From assembly GCF_000022325.1 (NCBI RefSeq), contig NC_012034.1, forward strand, positions 452,501-516,500: a DNA stretch of 64,000 nt. Reading direction: 5' to 3'. Shown here piece after piece: positions 44,738 to 54,153 of this stretch. The position numbers and the translations under genes are program-made. How positions within the stretch are numbered: position 1 is the stretch's first letter; the number at the start of each line of letters is the position of its first letter. This DNA comes from Caldicellulosiruptor bescii DSM 6725. Lineage in GTDB: Bacteria; Bacillota; Thermoanaerobacteria; Caldicellulosiruptorales; Caldicellulosiruptoraceae. Below the pieces are notes generated by a model. It was given only the letters and a program-made list of their open reading frames with translations, searched no databases and was not told the origin of the DNA.

Positions 44738-44766
44738 TAAACATTTTCCAAAAAACATGATATAAT
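44738..44766 (+). promoter_or_regulatory. Promoter of the SLH surface-protein gene
   Basis: TAAACA (44738-44743), 17-bp spacer and TATAAT (44761-44766), 56 bp upstream of the start; AAAGGAGAG is the ribosome site. Confidence 0.6.
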
Positions 44767-44821
44767 ACCTTATATAAATGCTGTGAAGAAATGCAAATAT
44801 TGATCAAAGGAGAGAATAGCA

Positions 44822-47800
44822 ATGAATAAAAGTTGGGGTAAGAAACTTTTTGCTTTATTGAGCTTACTGAGTTTATTATTAAGCTTTTTGGTAAATACTT
44901 CATTTTCTCAAAACCTTTCATACTATCAGCAAGCAGCACAGGTTTTAAAGGAAAAAGGAATAATGACAGGTGACACAAAAGGAAATTTGAATCTTGACAA
45001 ACCTCTCAAACGTTCAGAGATTTCCAAAATGATTATCATGCTGCTTGGCAAAAAGCCTTTAGCTGATTTTTATGCAAATCAAAAAAAATCTTCTTTTAAA
45101 GATGTTAAGACAAATTACTGGGGACTTGGCTACATAGAAGCAGCAAAAGCAATAGGATTGATTTCAGGGTATACAGATGGTACTTTCAAGCCAGAACAGT
45201 ACTTAAAAGTTGAAGAGTTGACTGCTATAGTTGTAAGAGCACTTGGTGTAAAGGAGTCTGAGCTCAAAGGCAAGTGGCCACTAAATTATATCCAGAAAGC
45301 ATATTCGATGAATATTTTTTATGGAATAGAATCCGAAATTGATATAGGAAAGCTTGTCACAAGAGGGCAGACGGCAGCTATACTTTACAATGCGTTTTTG
45401 AATGAAAGTCTGAAAGCTGCAAAACCTGTCGGGCTTGAAATAATTGACCTGCAAACTTTAAAGGTAACATTTGATAAGGAGCTTTCTTCAATTGTTAAAT
45501 CTGACTTTTCGTTTGATGGTGGGCTTTCTGTTTTGGACGCAAAGTTTGCAGACTCAAGCAAAAAGGCTGTTGAGATAAAAACATCTTTGCAGCAAGAAGG
45601 GAAAGAGTACACGCTTTTTTACAAAGGGCAAACTACAACTTTAAAGTTTGTGGCAAAGACAATGCCTTTTTCTTTTGCAGAGGATATCAAAATAGAGAGT
45701 TTAAAGAAAGTGGATTTAAAGTTTACAAAGCCGATTTCAAAGAGCCAGCAGGATAACCTGCCGATAAAAATTTATGTCAATGGCAAAGAAGTTACAGATG
45801 TGAAAAAGTTTATTTCAAGCGATTATAAAACTGTGAGTATAATCTTCCCAAACAAACTAAATCAAACTGACAAATTGATGGTTGAGATTTCAAACCTTCT
45901 TTCAGAAACAGGTCAGAGCTTGACTCTTACAAAGGAACTAACAGTTATTGATGCAACCCAGCCAAAGGTTGTGGATTTTAAGGTGGTCAATAGCAAAAGG
46001 TTTAAGATTATTTTTTCTGAGCCTATGAACATTGATTCGACAAGTACTTACAAGGTATGCGATTTGTCTTCGGTTGGGGCAAACATTAGAATTGATTCAA
46101 ATTATGCATATGCCAAGCTCACACCAAAACATCAAGAGAATGCTATTGACGTTGAACTTTTATATCCTCTTGCTGATGGGAATCACACAGTTGAAATAAC
46201 AGAAGCGAAAGACTTTGCAGGATACAAAGCCCCTGACTTTAAAGCTACATTTACAACAGTGCTTGAAAAAAATCCGCCAAAGCTTGTGTCCTTAGACCTT
46301 GTTTCAAATAATCAAATAAGGCTTGTGTTTGATGAAGAGATAAGAAGCTTAGATGGTTTAATTCCAACAGGCGAGTATGAGGTTTATCAAGCACAGGACA
46401 GTACCAACCATGCAATTGGCGCAAAAATAACACTTCTTTCAGATGAAAAAACAATTGACATTCAGTTAAATCCACAATTGAAGCTTGATAGCAGGGCACT
46501 TGTTTCATTTGAAGTGAGGTTCCGATACGTTGAAGACCTTCTTGGCAACAAGGTATCAGATTGGGTATCAGTAACATCCAAAGCTCAGGATGATACTACA
46601 AAACCGGCAGTCAAAAGTGTTGAGGTTTTGGATGGGAATATAATTAAGGTAACATTTACTAAAAATGTAAATGCTACTGATAAGGTTCAAAGCTTTTCCC
46701 TTCTTTCAGGAGATGGCACACAAATAGTGGAAGCTTATGCAAAAAGCGTAAAACCGCTTAAGGAGGAAGATAATTCAACATTTGCTGTTGAGTTTTCGAC
46801 ACTTGCAGCAATAAATGGTGGAAGATATACTTTGAAGATTTTAGGCATCTGCGATACATCTGTGAGAGAAAATGTTATGGATACTGTTTCATTTGCGATA
46901 GATGCTAAAGACACTCTTGCACCAACTATCACAGCTGCAATTGCGAAGTATGATTCTTCTTCGGATGTAGACAAAATAGACATATTTTTCTCAGAACCTA
47001 TGGATGTTGAAAAATTAAAAAATTTGAGCAGTTATTTTGTAGGGGCATCAAGTGCAACAATTCCACTTTCGAGCGTAAAAGGAGCAAAAATTGATTATAT
47101 TTCACCAAACGGCGACAGAATCACCCTTTTAATTCCAGGGGCAGACGATTCAACGCCTGGCAGATGGAGTCAATCTGGAGCTGTAGTTGACAAATTGGCA
47201 GCTCCTACACTCACTGACAAGGCAGGCAATTTTATAGCAAATGCTACAATAGCAATGCCACTTTCTGTGTCGGCAAACTTTAGAGGAATATCTGCGCAAG
47301 ACATTGAGGTTGTTGCAGTGGACAAAAATACAATTGAAATAAGAAGCTTGAATGGATACATCTTTGCATCGTTTGACCCTGCAGCGATAATGTTCAGAAA
47401 CGCATATTCGACTTCAAGTTTAAATGGAAATCCTGACAACGATAAAGTGGTTAGCCTTGGAATTGTAAGTTATACAATTTCTCAAGATAAAAAGACCATT
47501 ACTTTAAAAACATCAATTTCTTTGACCTCAAGCGCTATGGCTGATACAAATGATTCCGGTCAAGATGCTGAACAGCTGAAAATATTTACAGTAAATTCGA
47601 ATATAAAAGACCAGTTTGAACAGAACCTTGTAATTCTGCCAACATTTGATATTAACTTTTATCCGTCGATATTACTCAAAGACAAAATTTCTCCACAGCA
47701 GACAGGGGTTTCTGTTGGAAGTGGAAATCAATCAGACACAATAGCTATTACATTTGATGAGCCAGTTTTTGCCTTGCCAGGTATAAATAGTACAGTTCTG

Positions 47801-48295
47801 GCTGCAGGAATTGAGCTAAAGGTTAGTGGTACTACTTTAATTCCAGATGTTGATTACACAGCTTACGTCCAAAACGGTATAGTTTATGTGAAAGTCAAAA
47901 AGTCGGGGATTGTGGATAGCAAGGTAAGCTTGGAGATAAAAAGACCAGATTTAATAGTAGATAGCAATGGAAATCCTTCTATTGTCTTGAAAGCTCAAAC
48001 TGTTGAGCATGTGACAGAAAGGACTTCCCCTGATGTCACAGCAGAGTTTTCTTCGACTGATACAAGAAAAGTCAAGCTCACATTTTCTGAACCTATGGAT
48101 GCTTCTACACTAATTGCTCAAAACTTCTCATGCGTTGCAGGCGGTAATATCATAAGTTTTGTAAAATCTTCTGATAACAGAGTTATTGAGATCACATTCA
48201 CAAACCCACTCCCGGCAGGAAGCATTGTGAATATATCACCGAATGTCAAGGACTTGGCTGGAAATTCGGTGTCAGTTCAGGCTGTGAGAAAATAG
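44822..48295 (+). CDS. SLH-domain surface protein with Ig-like repeats
   Basis: 1157 aa. Residues 1-29 are a signal peptide (LLSLLSLLLSFLVNTSFSQ). Three SLH-type modules follow (about 35-205: GIMTGDTKGNLNLDKPLKR, GLISGYTDGTFKPEQYLKVE, YIQKAYSMNIFYGI), which bind pyruvylated wall polysaccharide. The rest is a string of bacterial Ig-like (Big_5) domains, each with a motif of the type FSEPMD: IIFSEPMNIDS, LVFDEEIRSL, VTFTKNVNATD, FFSEPMDVEK, ITFDEPVFALP and LTFSEPMDAST. It is a wall-anchored structural or adhesive protein. No catalytic domain. Monocistronic. Confidence 0.92.
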   Translation: MNKSWGKKLFALLSLLSLLLSFLVNTSFSQNLSYYQQAAQVLKEKGIMTGDTKGNLNLDKPLKRSEISKMIIMLLGKKPLADFYANQKKSSFKDVKTNYWGLGYIEAAKAIGLISGYTDGTFKPEQYLKVEELTAIVVRALGVKESELKGKWPLNYIQKAYSMNIFYGIESEIDIGKLVTRGQTAAILYNAFLNESLKAAKPVGLEIIDLQTLKVTFDKELSSIVKSDFSFDGGLSVLDAKFADSSKKAVEIKTSLQQEGKEYTLFYKGQTTTLKFVAKTMPFSFAEDIKIESLKKVDLKFTKPISKSQQDNLPIKIYVNGKEVTDVKKFISSDYKTVSIIFPNKLNQTDKLMVEISNLLSETGQSLTLTKELTVIDATQPKVVDFKVVNSKRFKIIFSEPMNIDSTSTYKVCDLSSVGANIRIDSNYAYAKLTPKHQENAIDVELLYPLADGNHTVEITEAKDFAGYKAPDFKATFTTVLEKNPPKLVSLDLVSNNQIRLVFDEEIRSLDGLIPTGEYEVYQAQDSTNHAIGAKITLLSDEKTIDIQLNPQLKLDSRALVSFEVRFRYVEDLLGNKVSDWVSVTSKAQDDTTKPAVKSVEVLDGNIIKVTFTKNVNATDKVQSFSLLSGDGTQIVEAYAKSVKPLKEEDNSTFAVEFSTLAAINGGRYTLKILGICDTSVRENVMDTVSFAIDAKDTLAPTITAAIAKYDSSSDVDKIDIFFSEPMDVEKLKNLSSYFVGASSATIPLSSVKGAKIDYISPNGDRITLLIPGADDSTPGRWSQSGAVVDKLAAPTLTDKAGNFIANATIAMPLSVSANFRGISAQDIEVVAVDKNTIEIRSLNGYIFASFDPAAIMFRNAYSTSSLNGNPDNDKVVSLGIVSYTISQDKKTITLKTSISLTSSAMADTNDSGQDAEQLKIFTVNSNIKDQFEQNLVILPTFDINFYPSILLKDKISPQQTGVSVGSGNQSDTIAITFDEPVFALPGINSTVLAAGIELKVSGTTLIPDVDYTAYVQNGIVYVKVKKSGIVDSKVSLEIKRPDLIVDSNGNPSIVLKAQTVEHVTERTSPDVTAEFSSTDTRKVKLTFSEPMDASTLIAQNFSCVAGGNIISFVKSSDNRVIEITFTNPLPAGSIVNISPNVKDLAGNSVSVQAVRK

Positions 48296-48354
48296 TATAA
48301 AGAATGTGGAATAATAAATTTTGAAAGTAATTGATATATATGGGGTGATTTGTG

Positions 48355-48640
48355 ATGATAATAGATGCGGATAAGATAATTCCTGATGTGGATAAATATA
48401 GAAGAGAAAGTTAGAAAATTGTTACTCATAATGTTTAAAAAAATTGATATTGTGAGTGTTTTAAAAAGTGATATAATAAAATCATTAAAGAGCGGGTATA
48501 AAGACTTGGAAGATGCCCTGCAAATATTTTGTTCAAAGAGAGTACATGCGGATTATTTTGTTACCCGTGATGAAGGCATACAAAGTGTTGATATAAAAAT
48601 AATTACTCCAAAAGAGTTCATTCACATCTTTTCTGCTTAA
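48355..48640 (+). pseudogene. VapC-like PIN-domain toxin remnant
   Basis: ATG 48355 reads MIIDADKIIPDV and stops. From 48386 another frame continues EEKVRKLLLIMFKKIDIVSV and ends with KDLEDALQIFCSKRVHADYF, VTRDEGI and ITPKEFIHIF. DxEDALQ, VTRD and TPxEF are hallmarks of the C-terminal half of PIN ribonuclease toxins, and MIIDAD of the N-terminal strand. About 50 codons in between are missing, so this is an internally deleted, shifted gene. No antitoxin gene is visible beside it. Confidence 0.65.
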
Positions 48641-48649
48641 GAACTTTAA

Positions 48650-48692
48650 AAGAGGCTGTATTTTGGGTCTTGAAGAACAGCCTCTTAAATTT
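48650..48692 (+). terminator. Terminator between the PIN remnant and queD
   Basis: AAGAGGCTGT / ACAGCCTCTT (48650-48659, 48677-48686) followed by aaatttttt. Confidence 0.8.
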
Positions 48693-48726
48693 TTTCGTTA
48701 GCTTTCAAAAAAGGGAGGATTTAATC

Positions 48727-49089
48727 ATGCTTCTCAAAAAAATCTTCAAATTTGATGCAGCGCATAATCTCACAAAGTATAATGGAAAATGTGAAAACCT
48801 TCACGGGCACACATACAAGCTTGCTGTAACAGTGGAAGGAAAACTCGATAACCAGGACATGGTGATAGACTTTGTGCTTTTAAAGAAGATTGTACAGGAT
48901 GAAGTGATTGACATCTTAGACCATGCATATATAAACGATATTATAGAAAATCCTACTGCTGAGAACATTGCAAAGTGGATATGGAAAAAACTTAGCAAAA
49001 AAATAGAAGAACAAGGCGTCAAGCTTTATGAAATTGAAGTGTGGGAGACAGAGGACAGTAGCGTCATATACAGGGGTGAAGATGAATGA
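48727..49089 (+). CDS. queD: 6-carboxytetrahydropterin synthase (QueD/PTPS family)
   Basis: 120 aa from ATG 48727 (GGGAGGA upstream; the longer open frame lacks support). Zinc ligands are His in FKFDAAHN and the pair in NLHGHTY. The catalytic Cys is in GKCENLHGH. The Glu in ETEDSSVIY fixes the pterin. QueD makes 6-carboxy-5,6,7,8-tetrahydropterin, the second step towards queuosine. It overlaps folE2 by 4 bases, so the two make the first two steps as a pair; the queC and queE genes are not in this window. Confidence 0.92.
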   Translation: MLLKKIFKFDAAHNLTKYNGKCENLHGHTYKLAVTVEGKLDNQDMVIDFVLLKKIVQDEVIDILDHAYINDIIENPTAENIAKWIWKKLSKKIEEQGVKLYEIEVWETEDSSVIYRGEDE

Positions 49090-49856
49090 TTGATGTTCAG
49101 AGCCAGAAAGACCAGAGAGGAATTTCCATCCAGAAAGTAGGGATAAAAGACTTGAACTGGCCAATTGTTGTAATGGATAGAGAAAACAAAACTCAGACAA
49201 CGATTGCAAAAATCATTGCTGCAGCAGAGCTAAAAGGTGATATCAGAGGCACGCACATGTCCAGGTTCATCGAAGCTATAGATGAGCTGAAAGTTGTGGG
49301 ACCTAAGGAGATAGAAAAGCTTTTGGATAGAATAAAAGAAAAGCTTAATTCAGAAAAAGCCTATATAAGGTTTGATTTTCCTTACTTTATCAACAAAAGA
49401 ACACCTGTGACAGCAACGCTTTCTCCGCTTAAAGTTGACTGTTATTTTGAAGCTGAGAAAGACCAGAAATTTGATCTCAAGGTTGGTGTGATTGTCCCTG
49501 TTCACACTCTGTGTCCATGCTCAAAAGAAATTTCGGAGTATGGAGCTCACAACCAGAGAGCTTATGTGACGATAGAAGTGAGGATGAAGAAATTTATGTG
49601 GATTGAGGAACTTGTTGAGATTGCAGAAGCTTCTGCATCATGCCCTCTTTATTCTATCTTAAAAAGACCTGACGAGAAATGGGTGACAGAGAGAGCTTAC
49701 CAGAACCCTCGCTTTGTTGAAGACCTTTTGAGAGAGGTTGTTTTGAAAATGAAGGAAGATGGGCGAATAAAATGGTATAAGGTTTTTGTTGAGTCAATTG
49801 AGAGCATTCACAACCACAATGCCTTTGCGTATATTGAAGGTGAAATAACAAAATGA
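49086..49856 (+). CDS. folE2: GTP cyclohydrolase FolE2 (type IB)
   Basis: 256 aa. Family signature DVQSQKDQRGISIQKVGIKD at the start; the metal-binding Cys lies in VHTLCPCSKEISEYGAHNQR, and further conserved residues are EIAEASASCPLYSILKRPDE and IESIHNHNAFAYIEG. FolE2 converts GTP to dihydroneopterin triphosphate using varied metals instead of a strict zinc. Placed with queD, it feeds queuosine (and possibly folate) synthesis. Confidence 0.95.
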   Translation: MIDVQSQKDQRGISIQKVGIKDLNWPIVVMDRENKTQTTIAKIIAAAELKGDIRGTHMSRFIEAIDELKVVGPKEIEKLLDRIKEKLNSEKAYIRFDFPYFINKRTPVTATLSPLKVDCYFEAEKDQKFDLKVGVIVPVHTLCPCSKEISEYGAHNQRAYVTIEVRMKKFMWIEELVEIAEASASCPLYSILKRPDEKWVTERAYQNPRFVEDLLREVVLKMKEDGRIKWYKVFVESIESIHNHNAFAYIEGEITK

Positions 49857-49917
49857 TACAATTAAAGTAACAATCTGCTTTGAAAAAGCGAGGGAAGGTT
49901 TTAAAAAACCGATTGTT

Positions 49918-51357
49918 ATGAAAATTAAGATCTATACAAAAAGACTTGGAATAAGCATTGCAGCGTTTATATTTGGAATTTTGTTTATAATCCTTTTAAT
50001 CAGAAATTTTACGGTCAAAAATACACCATCCCAAAATGACAACATAACCTATATAAAAAATATGTTTGAACTGAAGAATGCAAATCTTGTTGAGGACAAT
50101 ATTGTCATTGAAAAGTTACCGGATGATACCTTTATGTTCAAATATCTTTTTGAAGACACAAAATCAAAATATGAAATATATATAAAAGAAGACCAGTCAA
50201 TAGTTTTTTTTAAGAAATTGACTCCCTCAGATACAGTTAACAGATTTTCGATAAGTGATGTAAAAGCAAAAGCTTTCAAGCTTTTGTATAAATTTGCGCC
50301 GTATACAAAAGGGAATGTTGAGCTTGAAGTAGCATCAATGCCAAACGCTTATGTTTGTGTTTTTAATCGATACGAAGGAGACAAAAGGGTTTTAGGAAAC
50401 TGGGCAACAGTTGTACTTAACAGAGATAATGGTGAACTTTTAGAATTTAATATAAACTGGTATAAAGATATTAACTTCAAAAGTACAGCCAAAAAAGGAA
50501 ATGAAGAGAGCAAAATTTTAAGTAGCATAAAGGTTGTACCTGTTTTGAGTAGTGATTCTTTTTTAAAATATACAACAATGAACAATATACTTGGATTAAA
50601 GGATGTCTACTATGACTTTGTTGATGGTAAGGTGTATCCACAGATTAATCTACCTACAAACACTTTAAATATTCGGGATTACAATAGCTATGTTGAGTAT
50701 GCTCAAAAAAAAGCACAAGTTGAATATGTAAAGTTGAAATTTGGAAAAATTTTGAATCTGCTTTCTTCTCAGGCAAGACGTATTTCTTTTTCTGCTTCTG
50801 AATTTAGTGTATCTTCAGGTGGAGAATACTCATACACTAAGAAAAGTTTTCTTGGCACTGTAAAGATAACTGCCGACAAGTACGGGAACATATTAAAAGC
50901 CATGGCAGATTTAAAATCATCTGGTGAAATAAAAAAGGTTGACTCTAAGGTCTTAAACGATAGAGCCGAACAGATTATGCAGGTGCTTGTTGGCAAATAC
51001 GTTGTAGCTAAATCTTATATATTTGAAAATGACAATCAACACACTATAAGTTATAAACTCTATATAGGAAATGCCTACATAATGAATGGAAAACTTGAAA
51101 TTACATTTGATAAACTTTCTGGCGAGGTCTTAAAACTTGATTTTGATTTAGGCATAAGACCAGAGTTTATGGAAAAGGTGAAAACTCTAAAAAGTCCATC
51201 CGAGTATATAAATCTCATAAAATCAAGTGGATTTGAAGAGGTTTATGTCTTAACAAAAGAATATGGGAAAGTATATCTTTACCAGAAACCTGTTGAGGCG
51301 CACTTAGCGCTAAAACCCAAATTTGATATGACATATCTTATGCATGCAACCAAATAA
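49918..51357 (+). CDS. Membrane-anchored PepSY/YcdB-like protein
   Basis: 479 aa. Residues 10-30 form a single membrane anchor (GISIAAFIFGILFIILLIRN). The extracytoplasmic part contains two long modules with PepSY-type patterns: ISDVKAKAFKLLYKFAP ... TVVLNRDNGELLEFNINWYK, and DRAEQIMQVLVGK ... KLEITFDKLSGEVLKLDFDL. These occur in YcdB-type surface or peptidase-regulating proteins. No catalytic motif. Possibly modulates a wall-located enzyme. The start at ATG 49918 lacks a strong ribosome site (AGGGAAGG is 20 bases away). Confidence 0.65.
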   Translation: MKIKIYTKRLGISIAAFIFGILFIILLIRNFTVKNTPSQNDNITYIKNMFELKNANLVEDNIVIEKLPDDTFMFKYLFEDTKSKYEIYIKEDQSIVFFKKLTPSDTVNRFSISDVKAKAFKLLYKFAPYTKGNVELEVASMPNAYVCVFNRYEGDKRVLGNWATVVLNRDNGELLEFNINWYKDINFKSTAKKGNEESKILSSIKVVPVLSSDSFLKYTTMNNILGLKDVYYDFVDGKVYPQINLPTNTLNIRDYNSYVEYAQKKAQVEYVKLKFGKILNLLSSQARRISFSASEFSVSSGGEYSYTKKSFLGTVKITADKYGNILKAMADLKSSGEIKKVDSKVLNDRAEQIMQVLVGKYVVAKSYIFENDNQHTISYKLYIGNAYIMNGKLEITFDKLSGEVLKLDFDLGIRPEFMEKVKTLKSPSEYINLIKSSGFEEVYVLTKEYGKVYLYQKPVEAHLALKPKFDMTYLMHATK

Positions 51358-51392
51358 TCTTGTAATACATTTAAAGGAGGAAAATCAAGAAT

Positions 51393-52559
51393 ATGGACAT
51401 CATAATAAAAAATGCAAAAATTTACACAATGGATGAAAAAGGAATTATTGAAAAAGGCGATATACTTATCAAGGATGGCAAGATAGCCAAGATAGACCAA
51501 AACATAAATGAAGATAGTAGCATGGTAATAGATGCAACAGGCAGGCTTGTCTTTCCAGGCTTTATAGATGCACACTCACACATAGGGATGTGGGAAGACT
51601 CTGTCGGGTTTGAAGGTGCCGATGGGAACGAAGACTCAGACCCTGTCACGCCACACTTAAGAGCAATTGATGCTATAAATCCATTTGACAGAAGTTTTGA
51701 AGAGGCAATTGAAGGTGGCGTTACATGTGTTGCAACAGGACCGGGAAGCGCTAACGTGATAGGCGGGCAGTTTTGTGTCATCAAGACGTTTGGCAAGAGA
51801 GTTGACAAGATGGTTGTGAAAGAACCTGCTGCAATGAAGGTTGCTTTCGGTGAAAATCCCAAAAGCGTTTATCACGAAAAACACCAGATGCCTCAAACAC
51901 GCATGGCAACTGCTGCAATCTTGAGAGAGGCACTTTTTAAGGCAAGAGAGTACTTAAATAAAAAGCTTGAGGCTCAGCAGGATGAGGAAAAAGATATGCC
52001 AGAGTTTGATATGAAAAGTGAAAGCCTTATAAAGGTTTTAACAAAAGAGATTCCGCTGAAAGCACATGCTCACAGAGCAGATGACATATTCACGGCAATA
52101 AGGATTGCCAAAGAATTTGATGTAAATATTACTCTTGATCATGTGACAGACGGATATTTGATTGTGGATGAGCTAAAACAAGAAAATATCCCATGCATTG
52201 TTGGACCAAACCTTACTGATAGATCAAAGGTTGAGCTTAAAAACCTTGATTTTAAAAATCCAGGTATACTTTCTAAAGAAGGCATTCTTGTTGCTATTAT
52301 GACTGACCATCCTGTCATTCCGCAAAAATATCTTGTGCTATGTAGCGCGCTTGCGTGCAAGAGCGGAATGGATGAGATAGAGGCTCTAAAAGCAATTACT
52401 ATAAACCCTGCAAAGATTTTAGGAATTGATAACAGAGTTGGGAGTATAAAGGAAGGTAAAGATGCTGATATTGTAATATACAAGGGTCATCCTTTTGACA
52501 TATTTTCTGAGGTTGAATATGTCTTGATTGATGGTAGAGTTGTATATCATCGCAAATAA
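51393..52559 (+). CDS. Amidohydrolase superfamily protein
   Basis: 388 aa with AAAGGAGG about 14 bases before ATG. The urease-type fold shows an N-terminal beta strand domain (IIIKNAKIYTMDEKGIIEKG), metal-binding GFIDAHSHIGMWED, His in LKAHAHRADDI and LDHVTDGY, and Asp in IMTDHPVIP. The closing pattern ALKAITINPAKILGIDNRVG and IKEGKDADIVIYKGHP is shared by imidazolonepropionase-like and dihydropyrimidinase-related hydrolases. It hydrolyses an amide or cyclic amide bond; substrate unknown. Standing upstream of tsaE with a 20-bp gap, but no functional link is evident. Confidence 0.88.
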   Translation: MDIIIKNAKIYTMDEKGIIEKGDILIKDGKIAKIDQNINEDSSMVIDATGRLVFPGFIDAHSHIGMWEDSVGFEGADGNEDSDPVTPHLRAIDAINPFDRSFEEAIEGGVTCVATGPGSANVIGGQFCVIKTFGKRVDKMVVKEPAAMKVAFGENPKSVYHEKHQMPQTRMATAAILREALFKAREYLNKKLEAQQDEEKDMPEFDMKSESLIKVLTKEIPLKAHAHRADDIFTAIRIAKEFDVNITLDHVTDGYLIVDELKQENIPCIVGPNLTDRSKVELKNLDFKNPGILSKEGILVAIMTDHPVIPQKYLVLCSALACKSGMDEIEALKAITINPAKILGIDNRVGSIKEGKDADIVIYKGHPFDIFSEVEYVLIDGRVVYHRK

Positions 52560-52580
52560 AAAAAGGGGAAACTATGAAAT

Positions 52581-53054
52581 ATGAAGGAGATAATGTCTTA
52601 TTCGTATGATGAGACAGTATCGATTGGCTATAAAATTGGAAGAAATCTTTTCAAAGGTGCAATTGTTGCCTTAGAAGGAGAACTTGGAAGCGGTAAGACT
52701 GCTCTAACAAGGGGTATTGCAAGTGCCTTCGGGATAGAAGATATTTCAAGTCCGACATTTACAATATTTCATGTATATGAAGGCAAAGATGGTATTTTGG
52801 TTTATCATTTTGATATTTACAGGATTGAAGAGGCAGAGCTTGAGGATATAGGGTATGAGGAGTATTTTTATAGTGATGGAATTGTTATAATTGAGTGGGC
52901 GGATAAGTTAAAAAGACTTTATCCTAAAGAATATTTAAAAGTTGAGATTAAAAAAGTAGATGAACATGTTCGAAAAATATTGATAACAGGTGTTGGTGAG
53001 AAGTACAAAAAGATTGAGGATGTGATAGAAAAAGATGAAGATATTGGCGATTGA
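52581..53054 (+). CDS. tsaE: tRNA threonylcarbamoyladenosine ATPase TsaE
   Basis: 157 aa. Walker A LEGELGSGKTALTRGIASAF, switch region DISSPTFTIFHVYEG and the Walker-B-like VIIEWADKL are present as in all TsaE proteins. It is the ATPase of the complex that adds threonylcarbamoyl to A37 of ANN-decoding tRNAs. It overlaps tsaB by 20 bases, and rimI follows, the standard Firmicute order. tsaD is not in this window. Confidence 0.95.
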   Translation: MKEIMSYSYDETVSIGYKIGRNLFKGAIVALEGELGSGKTALTRGIASAFGIEDISSPTFTIFHVYEGKDGILVYHFDIYRIEEAELEDIGYEEYFYSDGIVIIEWADKLKRLYPKEYLKVEIKKVDEHVRKILITGVGEKYKKIEDVIEKDEDIGD

Positions 53055-53700
53055 GACGTCTGGCAAGGTGGCAAGCACTGCCTTGCTGGAAGATTACAAG
53101 GTGATTTCTGAGATAGTTCTTAACACAAAACTTGTTCACTCTGTGATGTTAATCGATTTAATTGACCAGGTATTAAGAAATGCCTCGAGTAAAATAGAAG
53201 ATGTTGACCTATTTGCAGCATCAATAGGACCTGGTTCTTTTACCGGACTTAGAATTGGTGTTTCAACAATAAAAGGTTTTTGCTATGCTACTTCAAAGCC
53301 ATGTATAGGTGTTGATACTTTGATGGCTCTTTGCTATAACTTCTGGGCTTGTTCAGATTTTTTAATGCCCATTTTAGATGCAAAGTCGCAAAAGGTATTT
53401 ACTGGAATTTTCAGATTCGAGAAGGGCAAACTCAAAACATATCATCCAACTTCGATACTTGATATCGAAGAAGCAAAAGAGCTTGCAAAAAAATATGATC
53501 CTGTTTTGCTTGGTGAGGGTTTGGATATTTATGATTTCTCTGAGTTTAGAATATCTCCCAAGTTTTTGCAGTATCAAAAAGCATCAAATGTTGGAATTTT
53601 GGCTCTCACACTTGCCCAGGAAGGCAAGATTTGTTCTCATTTTGACCTTATACCAGTTTACCTTAAAAAATCGTATGCAGAAAGGGACCATGACACATGA
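53035..53700 (+). CDS. tsaB: tRNA threonylcarbamoyladenosine protein TsaB
   Basis: 221 aa ASKHA-fold protein. It starts KILAIETSGKVASTALLED, and SIGPGSFTGLRIGVSTIKGF is the family signature; GVDTLMALCYN follows. It is the scaffold subunit that pairs with TsaD for t6A synthesis. It overlaps tsaE by 20 bases and rimI by 4, so all three are co-transcribed and translationally coupled. Confidence 0.95.
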   Translation: MKILAIETSGKVASTALLEDYKVISEIVLNTKLVHSVMLIDLIDQVLRNASSKIEDVDLFAASIGPGSFTGLRIGVSTIKGFCYATSKPCIGVDTLMALCYNFWACSDFLMPILDAKSQKVFTGIFRFEKGKLKTYHPTSILDIEEAKELAKKYDPVLLGEGLDIYDFSEFRISPKFLQYQKASNVGILALTLAQEGKICSHFDLIPVYLKKSYAERDHDT

Positions 53701-54140
53701 GAAAAGGCCTAATAAGAAGGATGACAAAAGAGGATATAGATATGGTGCATGAGATAGAAATTTTATCGTTTTCTATGCCATGGAGCAGAGAAAGCTTTGA
53801 GTATGAGCTTAAAAATGAGTTTGCTATATATTATGTATATGAAGAAGATGACAGAGTATGGGGTTTTGCAGGAATGCACCATATTGTGGATGAAGGTCAT
53901 ATTACAAATATTGCTGTACATCCTCAAAAAAGAGGGCAGGGAATAGGAAAACTTCTTCTTTCTGCCCTCATTTCATATGCAAAAGAAAATGGTTTGGTTG
54001 GTCTTACACTTGAGGTGAGAAGCAAAAACCATGTTGCTATTTCGCTTTACAAGAGCTTTGGATTTGTTCAGGAAGGTATAAGAAAAAATTACTATTCCAA
54101 CCCCCCGGATGATGCCATAATTATGTGGCTGTGGCTTTAG
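53697..54140 (+). CDS. rimI: Ribosomal-protein-alanine N-acetyltransferase RimI-like
   Basis: 147 aa GNAT-fold protein. The acetyl-CoA binding motif is VHPQKRGQGIGKLLL, with ITNIAV before it, and the family C-terminus reads SLYKSFGFVQEGIRKNYYSN. It would acetylate N-termini, classically of ribosomal protein S18. It is co-transcribed with tsaE and tsaB. It converges with the GGDEF-EAL gene, only 13 bp away, with no clear terminator between them. Confidence 0.93.
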   Translation: MRKGLIRRMTKEDIDMVHEIEILSFSMPWSRESFEYELKNEFAIYYVYEEDDRVWGFAGMHHIVDEGHITNIAVHPQKRGQGIGKLLLSALISYAKENGLVGLTLEVRSKNHVAISLYKSFGFVQEGIRKNYYSNPPDDAIIMWLWL

Positions 54141-54153
54141 AATTTAATACTAT

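Noticed and set aside
48640-48727. preQ1 riboswitch before queD-folE2
   Set aside because: Only a terminator hairpin and a ribosome site lie there; no preQ1 aptamer pattern was visible.
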